6,060 nt of DNA from Nocardioidaceae bacterium. GTDB taxonomy: Bacteria > Actinomycetota > Actinomycetes > Propionibacteriales > Nocardioidaceae. Shown here one piece after another: positions 1-5,148 of this stretch. The notes under the pieces were generated by a model, which saw only the letters and a program-made list of their open reading frames with translations, searched no databases and was not told where the DNA came from. The stretch's first letter is position 1. Each line of letters begins with the position of its first letter. A program made the position numbers and the translations under genes. The stretch lies in NCBI GenBank assembly GCA_025965395.1, contig JAOPXA010000046.1, forward strand, positions 1-6,060. Reading direction: 5' to 3'.

Positions 1-1482
1 GGCCGAGGGAATCGCGCCCGTATGAGCTGCGCTGATCGTCGTGGCCGAGTAGGCAACGGGGCCAAGGAATGCTGCCGTGGCGATGAGTGCCACCGTGGCG
101 AGTGCCACGCGCCGGCCCCATTGATGCGCCAGCTCAGGGCCGACGAGCACCAACACAGCCCCGAGGACGCCGGCTGCCAAGGTCACGGGTCGCAGCCACG
201 GGTTCCACGTCGTGGAGAGTAGGTGGAAGATCCAACTGGCGGTGAGCAGCGTGCCTCCGGCCAGGACTGCACGGGCGAGCAGGTCGCCGCGGATCTTCCA
301 GAGCTCGACCGCTCCGACACCGACGAGCGCGCCGATCGCGGGGGCGAGAGCGACCGTGTAGTAGCTGTGCACGATGCCCTGCATGAAGCTGAAGGTCAGT
401 CCGGTGACGAGCAGCCAGCCACCCCAGAGGAGCGCGAAGGTCCGTCGCTTGTCATCGCGAGGGCTGCGGGCGGCCAGAGCGACGAGGACGCCGATCGAGA
501 GCAGCGCCGCGGGCAGGAGCCAGCTGATCTGCGTACCCATCTCAGAGCCGAAAAGGCGCCCGAAGCCGGTCGTGCCCCACTGACTGCCGCCGTTGCCGCC
601 GCCACCTCCGACGGAGCCGGCCTCGTTGCCGTTGAGGCGACCGATTCCGTTATAGCCGAGGGTGAGCTCAAGGATGCTGTCGTTGGTCGAGCCGCCAATG
701 ATCGGGCGCGACGACGCCGGTATGAGCTCGACGATCGCGACCCACCAGCCGGCCGCGACGATCATCGCGCCGAAAGCCGCGAGCAGGCCTCGAAGGCGGA
801 TGCCGATCGTGCCCTTGCCGGCGAGACCGTATGCGGCCACGAACGCGGGAAGCACGAGGAACGCCTGCATCATCTTGGTCAGGAAGGCGAACCCGATGAG
901 CACACCGGCAAGCACGAGCCAGCGCATCGCCTTTTCGGCGTCGATGGCGCGCGTGACGGCATACGCCGCACCGATCATGAGGAGCACGAGGAGCGCATCG
1001 GGGTTATTGAAGCGGAACATGAGGGCCGCAACCGGGGTGGTCGCGAGGACAGCGCCCGCGATCCAGGCGGCGGGCGCGGTGAACCAGCGGCGCACCGCTG
1101 CATACAGGAGAGCGACGCTGCCGACCATCATGAGCGCTTGAGGCAGAAGCATCGCGAAGGAGCTGAAGCCGAAGACGCGCGCCGAGAGGCCCATGACCCA
1201 GAGGGAGGCGGGCGTCTTGTCGACGGTGATGAAGTTAGACGTGTCGAGGGAGCCGAAGAACCACGAGGACCAGCTCTGGGAGCCCGCCTGGATGGCCATC
1301 GAGTAGTACTCGTTGGAGTAGCCGTTGATGCTGAGGTTCCAGAGGTATGCGATCGCGGTCACGGCCAGGAGTCCGGCGAAGGCGAGGCGTTCGGTGCGGC
1401 CCCAGGCCCATACGCGGGTGCGTTTGGCAGTCTTGGGTGCGGCGGCTTGGGTGGCTGGTGCGCGGGTCGTGAGCGTGGTCAT
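1..1482 (-). CDS. GT39/YkcB-like membrane glycosyltransferase, 3' end outside window
   Basis: This is a multi-spanning GT-C fold glycosyltransferase that probably transfers a sugar from a polyprenyl-phosphate donor to an envelope acceptor on the outer face of the membrane. The translation from ATG 1482 is open for all 494 codons to base 1, with no stop, so the C-terminus is missing. Residues 1-30 are basic and cytoplasmic, and the first membrane helix is about 33-50. The first external loop has NEYY (Glu58, the expected acidic catalytic position of GT-C enzymes) and VDKTP (87-91). NNPDALL (159-165) and HSYY (372-375) are further family-like motifs, with about ten hydrophobic segments in all. 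A glycine-rich run at 292-299 lies in an external loop, as is common in this family. A good ribosome site (AGGGAGA, 1489-1495) lies six bases before the ATG. The start overlaps the stop of the upstream glycosyltransferase by four bases (ATGA), as in the ykcC-ykcB pair of Bacillus. The acceptor is unknown: protein O-mannosylation, arabinan or glycolipid decoration are all possible. Confidence 0.88.
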   Translation of the reverse strand, partial: MTTLTTRAPATQAAAPKTAKRTRVWAWGRTERLAFAGLLAVTAIAYLWNLSINGYSNEYYSMAIQAGSQSWSSWFFGSLDTSNFITVDKTPASLWVMGLSARVFGFSSFAMLLPQALMMVGSVALLYAAVRRWFTAPAAWIAGAVLATTPVAALMFRFNNPDALLVLLMIGAAYAVTRAIDAEKAMRWLVLAGVLIGFAFLTKMMQAFLVLPAFVAAYGLAGKGTIGIRLRGLLAAFGAMIVAAGWWVAIVELIPASSRPIIGGSTNDSILELTLGYNGIGRLNGNEAGSVGGGGGNGGSQWGTTGFGRLFGSEMGTQISWLLPAALLSIGVLVALAARSPRDDKRRTFALLWGGWLLVTGLTFSFMQGIVHSYYTVALAPAIGALVGVGAVELWKIRGDLLARAVLAGGTLLTASWIFHLLSTTWNPWLRPVTLAAGVLGAVLVLVGPELAHQWGRRVALATVALIATAAFLGPVAYSATTISAAHTGAIPSA

Positions 1483-2711
1483 GCGGGTTCTCCCTGCGGG
1501 GCCGGGCTGCGGAAGACCCACAGCTGGAAGAGGCTGAAGCGGACGACCGTCGCCACCAGGTTGGCCACGGTGAGCACGGTCAGCTCAAGGGCGCGGCCCG
1601 GGTCGGAGCCCCCGCTGTGCAGGAGCCACAGGCTGCCCGAGGTGAGCGCCAGGCAGATGCCGAAGGCGACGAGGCCACGTACCTGGTGGGTGACCTCGTT
1701 GCCCCGGCCGATCACGCCGAAGGTGAAGCGGCGGTTCATGGAGGTGTTGGCGATGGCGGTGGCGAGGAGCGCGATGACGTTGGCCCACTGAGGGTCGACG
1801 ACGGGGCGCAGGCCGACGTACAACAGCGCGTACGCGATCGTGCTGATCACGCCGACCAGCCCGAACCGCACGATGCGCGATGCCAGCGCCGTGCGCGGAT
1901 CGGCCATCGGGGCGCGGGCGAAGCGGGCGCGGACGTCTTCGAGGTCGAGCTGGCCCGACGCGAATCCGCGCGAGAGGCGCAGCATGCCGAGCAGGTCGGC
2001 TCTGATGGTCGAGCCGATCTTGACGCGCGAGTCGGGGTCGTCGATCCAGTCGACGGGCACCTCGTGGATGCGCAGGCCCGCATGCTCGGCGAGAACGAGG
2101 AGCTCGGTGTCGAAGAACCATCCGGTGTCCTCGACGAGCGGGAGCAGCTCGGCCGCCACGTCGGCACGGATCGCCTTGAAGCCGCACTGTGCATCGCTGA
2201 ACCCTGCGCTGAGGAAGCGATGCAGGAGGGAGTTGTAGCCGCGCGACAGGATCTCGCGCTTGGGTCCGCGGACGACGCGCGAACCGCGGTTGAGGCGCGT
2301 ACCGATGGCGATATCGCTGTGCCCCGAGACGAGGGGGGCGATGAGGGGCAGCAGGGCGTTGAGGTCTGTGGCGAGGTCGACGTCCATGTAGGCGAGGATG
2401 TCGGCCGATGCGCAGGACCAGAGCGTGTTGAGGGCGCGCCCGCGGCCTGCTTCGGCGAGGTGGACGGCGCGGACGCCGGGCAGCTCAGCGGTGAGGCCGA
2501 GGGCGACGCTCCAGGTGCCGTCGTCGCTGCCGTTGTCGGCGATGCAGATCTCCGTGGGGAACGGGAAGCTGTGGTCGAGGAAGCTCCGCAGCCGGCGGAT
2601 GCTGGCGGCGAGACTGGCCTCCTCGTTGCGCACCGGGACGATGATCTCGACCGTCGTGGCCTGCGCCAGGGTCGCGGGTTGAGGCTGCAAGGCGAGAGCT
2701 GTTTGCGTCAT
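1479..2711 (-). CDS. Family 2 glycosyltransferase fused to GtrA-like membrane domain
   Basis: A two-domain protein of 410 residues, of the DPM1/YkcC type. It probably makes a polyprenyl-phosphate sugar from a nucleotide sugar at the cytoplasmic face, and the GtrA part may help to flip it. The GT2 domain (about 20-255) has VPVRNEE (25-31), DNGSDDGT (59-66), the metal-binding DVDL (110-113), QCGFKA (175-180) and WFFDTE (198-203). The GtrA domain (about 280-402) has four hydrophobic helices, near 284-302, 312-325, 344-367 and 377-400, with the typical NTSMNRRFTF and a FSLFQLWVF end. I chose ATG 2711. A GTG at 2720 would add three residues. Neither has a well-placed ribosome site, and a GGGAGG at 2745-2750 is too far upstream to serve either. 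The ATG is favoured because its distance to an upstream regulator-type site equals that in the response-regulator gene. The 3' end overlaps the next gene by ATGA, so the two products are probably made together and act in sequence (donor synthesis, then transfer). Confidence 0.92.
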   Translation of the reverse strand: MTQTALALQPQPATLAQATTVEIIVPVRNEEASLAASIRRLRSFLDHSFPFPTEICIADNGSDDGTWSVALGLTAELPGVRAVHLAEAGRGRALNTLWSCASADILAYMDVDLATDLNALLPLIAPLVSGHSDIAIGTRLNRGSRVVRGPKREILSRGYNSLLHRFLSAGFSDAQCGFKAIRADVAAELLPLVEDTGWFFDTELLVLAEHAGLRIHEVPVDWIDDPDSRVKIGSTIRADLLGMLRLSRGFASGQLDLEDVRARFARAPMADPRTALASRIVRFGLVGVISTIAYALLYVGLRPVVDPQWANVIALLATAIANTSMNRRFTFGVIGRGNEVTHQVRGLVAFGICLALTSGSLWLLHSGGSDPGRALELTVLTVANLVATVVRFSLFQLWVFRSPAPQGEPA

Positions 2712-2733
2712 AACGACCACGATGCCCAGCCGG

Positions 2734-2773
2734 ACTGTGGCAGACCTCCCACCAGCCTGTGAGTCCCCTGAGA
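2734..2773 (-). promoter_or_regulatory. Candidate PhoP-type half-site cluster upstream of the glycosyltransferase pair
   Basis: Read on the minus strand, there are three 7-base half-sites in 11-bp register: TCTCAGG (2773-2767), four bases, TCACAGG (2762-2756), fifteen bases, then CCACAGT (2740-2734). The known mycobacterial PhoP site is a direct repeat of TCACAGC with a four-base gap. The three matches to it are 5, 6 and 5 of 7. The same half-site order and gaps occur upstream of the response-regulator gene. No convincing -10 element is visible between the site and the start codon, so the transcription start is unknown. Binding is inferred from pattern only. Confidence 0.45.
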
Positions 2774-2814
2774 CTGCTCATCCGTACGCAAAAACATGCT
2801 CATCCGTACGCAAC

Positions 2815-2908
2815 GAGGCGCTCATCCGTACGAAGTTCAAGCCTTGCGTACGGATCGGCGTCGCACTTCGTACGGATCGGCGTCGCACTGCGTAAGGATC
2901 TGCGCCTC
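2815..2908. repeat. Imperfect 18-bp inverted repeat within the array
   Basis: The left arm at 2815-2832 (GAGGCGCTCATCCGTACG) and the reverse complement of the right arm at 2891-2908 (GAGGCGCAGATCCTTACG) match at 15 of 18 bases. The match extends beyond the repeat core into GAGGCGC, so these two copies are related over more than the core. Four T's follow the right arm on plus (2909-2912). The 58-base interior, and the lack of any plus-strand gene ending here, make a terminator role unlikely. Confidence 0.7.
2824..2855. other. Potential strong hairpin at the array's orientation switch
   Basis: ATCCGTACG (2824-2832) can pair with CGTACGGAT (2847-2855). AAG (2833-2835) can then pair with CTT (2843-2845) if G2846 bulges out, giving about 12 pairs around a seven-base loop. 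In a minus-strand transcript this hairpin would lie between the kinase and glycosyltransferase genes. No T-run follows directly on minus, so it is not a standard intrinsic terminator, though it could slow polymerase or protect mRNA ends. It may also be only a by-product of opposed binding sites. Confidence 0.5.
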
Positions 2909-2926
2909 TTTTCGTTCGGATGGCGG

Positions 2927-4351
2927 CTAGGGGGTGGTGGGGAGGCGCACGATGAACGTGGCACCCTTGCCCGGTTCGGACTCGACGGCGACGGTGCCGC
3001 CATGAGCCTCGACCTGGCCGGCGACGATCGAGAGCCCCAGACCATTGCCTCCGGAGTTGCGCGTCCGCGCGGTGTCAGCGCGATAGAACCGCTCGAAGAT
3101 CCGCTCCGCATCCGCAGGTGCGATACCCGGGCCCTTGTCACGCACCTTGATGACCGCGGTCGACCCTTCCAGCCCCACTTCGACCGAGATCGGCGTGCCC
3201 TTCGGCGTATGCACGAGGGCGTTCCGCAACAGATTGGCCAGCACCTGACGCAGCCGCGACTCATCCCCCAGCACACGCACCTCGGGCGAGCTGGCCGCAT
3301 GCACGATCGGCCGCTGCGGGTCGATCGCACGGGCATCCAGCACGGCGTCCTCAGCCAGCTGATGCAGGTCGACCTCCTCGCGCTGGAGCTCCGGGTGCTG
3401 GTCGAGCCGCGCAAGCATCAGGAGGTCCTCGACGAGGCCCCCCATCCGCAGCCCCTCGCTCTGGATGCGTTGCATGAACCGATCGACCGTGGCCGTGTCC
3501 GGCGCACCCCCCTGGGCATACAGCTCGGCAAACCCCTGGATCGACGTGAGCGGCGTGCGGAGCTCATGACTCGCATCCGCGACGAACCGCCGCATCCGCT
3601 CCTCCGACTCGGCAGCATCGCGCGCCGCCTCCTCCCGCGCGATAGCGCTGGACTCGATCTGACCGAGCATCGTGTTGAGCGCGACCGCCAGGCCACCCAC
3701 TTCCGTGCGCGGGTCCGACTCGGGCACACGTCGACCCAGATCACCCGCAGCGATCGCCTCCGCGGTCTCCTCGACCTCCTGAAGCGGCCGCAGACTCGAG
3801 CGCACCACGAGATAGCTCACGACACCCAAGAGCAGCGCCACGGCAATCCCGACCGCCACTTCGATCTTGACCAAGTTGGAGGTCGTCGCCCCGATCGCCC
3901 CGAGCTCCTGAGCGACAGCAACGAGCGTCCCGTCAGGGCGCTCGGCCAGCTGGACGCGCCACTGCGTCTTGCCGTCGACCGAGTCGACGGTGAACGGATC
4001 ATCGTGCTTGGCGACGTACGCGGCAGTCAGCGTCTGCAGCTCGGGAAGCTGCGCCGTCGTCTTGCGGAAATCCTTGAGGTCCTCACTCGCTCCACCCGGC
4101 ACGGTCAACCGTACGAATGACTGACTCGGAAGGCGCGGACCATCGTTGGCGCCCCCCGGAGGGGCCTGTCGTTCGACGAAACCATCTGACCGCGTGAACG
4201 CCTGGCTGTTGCGCGTGATGGCGCGATCGATGTCACGCAGCAGGTATTGCTTGAGCAGCAGGCTCGCCGCCACACCCGTGAGCGTCAAGGCGATCGCCAC
4301 CAACACCATGATGATGACGACAAGCTTGACGCGAAGGGGCTGTGACCTCAT
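2927..4351 (-). CDS. PhoR-like sensor histidine kinase
   Basis: A membrane sensor kinase of 474 residues that should autophosphorylate and pass phosphate to the regulator encoded just upstream. The order of parts is: a short basic N-terminus, TM1 about 11-33, an extracytoplasmic sensor region about 34-160 with no recognisable ligand domain, TM2 about 161-184, and HAMP about 185-237. The HisKA domain has the H-box SHELRTP with His262 as phosphoacceptor. The HATPase domain has its N-box around Asn377 (LLRNALVHTP), G1 DKGPGI (405-410), F-box FERFYR (419-424) and G2 GGNGLGLSI (434-442). All catalytic boxes are intact and the length is ordinary. The ATG overlaps the regulator's stop (ATGA) and only a weak ribosome site precedes it, so translation is probably coupled. 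The stop is six bases from the first 22-bp repeat copy. The domain order and H-box context (MRRFVADASHELRTPLT) resemble mycobacterial PhoR, but the signal cannot be inferred. Confidence 0.95.
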   Translation of the reverse strand: MRSQPLRVKLVVIIMVLVAIALTLTGVAASLLLKQYLLRDIDRAITRNSQAFTRSDGFVERQAPPGGANDGPRLPSQSFVRLTVPGGASEDLKDFRKTTAQLPELQTLTAAYVAKHDDPFTVDSVDGKTQWRVQLAERPDGTLVAVAQELGAIGATTSNLVKIEVAVGIAVALLLGVVSYLVVRSSLRPLQEVEETAEAIAAGDLGRRVPESDPRTEVGGLAVALNTMLGQIESSAIAREEAARDAAESEERMRRFVADASHELRTPLTSIQGFAELYAQGGAPDTATVDRFMQRIQSEGLRMGGLVEDLLMLARLDQHPELQREEVDLHQLAEDAVLDARAIDPQRPIVHAASSPEVRVLGDESRLRQVLANLLRNALVHTPKGTPISVEVGLEGSTAVIKVRDKGPGIAPADAERIFERFYRADTARTRNSGGNGLGLSIVAGQVEAHGGTVAVESEPGKGATFIVRLPTTP

Positions 4352-5046
4352 GCGGTGCCACGCGGGAGCCGCATCACGTACCCCACGCCGCGGACCGTGT
4401 GCAGCAGGCGCGGTTCGGACGTGTCCACCTTGCGCCGCAGGTACGACACGTATGTCTCAACGACGTTGCCATCGCCGCCGAAGTCGTAGTGCCACACGTG
4501 GTCGAGGATCTGGTTCTTGCTGAGCACGCGGCCCGGGTTGCGCAGGAAGTACGTCAGCAGGTTGAACTCGGTCGGCGACAGCTCGACGTGCTCACCGCAC
4601 TTGAGCACCTCGTGGCTGTCTTCGTGCAGCTCGATGTCGGCGAACGTCAGCGAATTGGTCTCCTGGCTGCGCGCGGTGCGCTTGAGCACAGCACGCACGC
4701 GCGCCACGAGCTCCTCGAGACTGAACGGTTTGGAGACGTAGTCGTCGCCACCGACGGTGAGCCCCGCAATGCGGTCGGACGGATCATCCTTCGCGGTCAG
4801 GAAGATGACCGGCACCTCGATGTGGCTGCCGCGCATCGTGCGCACGACCTCGAACCCATCGACGCCCGGCATCATCACGTCGAGCACCACAAGATCGGGC
4901 TCGTCGGCGCGCACCTTTTGCAACGCCTCGCGCCCGTCGACAGCGGTGTCGACCTCGAAGCCGGCAAAACGCAGGCTCGCGGCGAGGAGCTCGAGGATGT
5001 TGGGCTCGTCGTCGACGACAAGCAGGCGACCGGCGGATTCGTTCAT
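4348..5046 (-). CDS. PhoP-like OmpR-family response regulator
   Basis: A DNA-binding response regulator of 232 residues. The receiver domain (about 8-120) has acidic Asp12 and Asp13, phosphoacceptor Asp56 (in LDVMMPG), Thr84, Tyr103 and Lys106, all intact. A short linker leads to a winged-helix domain (about 132-228) with the family's SPTEFNLL, YDFGGDGN (187-194), the VSYLRRKVD recognition helix and the RGVGYV wing. From memory, this domain is very close to Mycobacterium tuberculosis PhoP, which supports a similar DNA target. TrcR-type regulators are the main alternative. I chose ATG 5046 because AAGAGGA (5055-5061) lies eight bases before it. The other ATG at 5055 overlaps that ribosome site and would add only three residues. 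It is the first gene of a two-gene operon with the kinase, transcribed divergently from the antiporter gene. Candidate target sites lie 44 bases upstream, which suggests autoregulation. Confidence 0.96.
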   Translation of the reverse strand: MNESAGRLLVVDDEPNILELLAASLRFAGFEVDTAVDGREALQKVRADEPDLVVLDVMMPGVDGFEVVRTMRGSHIEVPVIFLTAKDDPSDRIAGLTVGGDDYVSKPFSLEELVARVRAVLKRTARSQETNSLTFADIELHEDSHEVLKCGEHVELSPTEFNLLTYFLRNPGRVLSKNQILDHVWHYDFGGDGNVVETYVSYLRRKVDTSEPRLLHTVRGVGYVMRLPRGTA

Positions 5047-5054
5047 GAGACCCA

Positions 5055-5061
5055 TCCTCTT
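5055..5061 (-). promoter_or_regulatory. Ribosome binding site deciding the response-regulator start
   Basis: On the minus strand AAGAGGA ends eight bases before ATG 5046, a normal spacing. The upstream in-frame ATG at 5055 shares its A with this site, so it has no room for ribosome binding. This favours the shorter protein. Confidence 0.6.
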
Positions 5062-5068
5062 ACGCCAA

Positions 5069-5108
5069 GCAGTGAACCGCCCCCGCTATCCCTGTGAATT
5101 GTCTGTGA
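5069..5108 (-). promoter_or_regulatory. Candidate PhoP-type box in the regulator/mrpA divergent promoter
   Basis: On the minus strand the half-sites are TCACAGA (5108-5102), four bases, TCACAGG (5097-5091), fifteen bases, then TCACTGC (5075-5069). Each matches the mycobacterial PhoP half-site TCACAGC at 6 of 7. Their starts are 11 and 22 bp apart, the register used by OmpR-family dimers. On the plus side the tight pair would lie at about -53 to -36 from the predicted antiporter start, a common activator position. On the minus side it would support autoregulation. This is pattern evidence only. Confidence 0.55.
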
Positions 5109-5131
5109 AAGTCGTGAGCGCCCTGCTCCGG

Positions 5132-5144
5132 TAGAATGGACGGA
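5132..5144 (+). promoter_or_regulatory. Predicted -10 element and start of mrpA transcription
   Basis: TAGAAT at 5132-5137 matches the TANAAT form of sigma-70-type -10 elements. Transcription would begin near A5144, only five bases before ATG 5149, so the mRNA would be almost leaderless, which is common in actinobacteria. No good -35 hexamer is found 16-19 bases upstream, consistent with an activator-dependent promoter using the adjacent half-sites. Confidence 0.4.
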
Positions 5145-5148
5145 CCGT

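Larger units (their letters stand above)
2776..2921. repeat. Seven-copy, 22-bp-phased ATCCGTACG array with an orientation switch
   Basis: The core ATCCGTACG occurs at 2780-2788, 2802-2810 and 2824-2832 on plus. Its reverse complement occurs at 2847-2855 and 2869-2877, with one-mismatch copies at 2891-2899 (CGTAAGGAT) and 2913-2921 (CGTTCGGAT). The palindromic centre CGTACG, or its variant, starts at 2783, 2805, 2827, 2847, 2869, 2891 and 2913, which is steps of 22, 22, 20, 22, 22 and 22. The first three copies share 13 identical bases (GCTCATCCGTACG). The blocks 2847-2868 and 2869-2890 are identical at 21 of 22 bases. The array fills most of the gap between the kinase stop and the glycosyltransferase operon. 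A 22-bp period is two helical turns, so all copies face one side of the DNA, which suggests cooperative protein binding. The period is not a multiple of three, so it is not a coding repeat. Function unknown. Confidence 0.9.

Noticed and set aside
223..1791. Long plus-strand open frame of 522 codons
   Set aside because: It is antisense to the GT39-like gene, rich in Asp, Glu, Arg, His and Gly with no domain-like pattern, as expected from the reverse of GC-rich membrane-protein codons.
1617..2762. Plus-strand open frame of 381 codons
   Set aside because: Antisense to the GT2-GtrA gene, whose complete motifs are on the minus strand. The plus translation is acidic low-complexity sequence.
2815..2912. 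Intrinsic terminator on plus (inverted repeat followed by TTTT)
   Set aside because: The arms are 58 bases apart, no plus-strand gene ends here, and the array itself explains the inverted arms.
2776..2921. CRISPR array
   Set aside because: Copies are only 9-13 bases with a 22-bp period, change orientation midway, and the intervening bases are partly repeated rather than unique. No cas gene is present.
2759..4120. Plus-strand open frame of 453 codons
   Set aside because: Antisense to the histidine kinase and running through the 22-bp array. It is rich in Arg, His, Asp and Leu with no recognisable domain.
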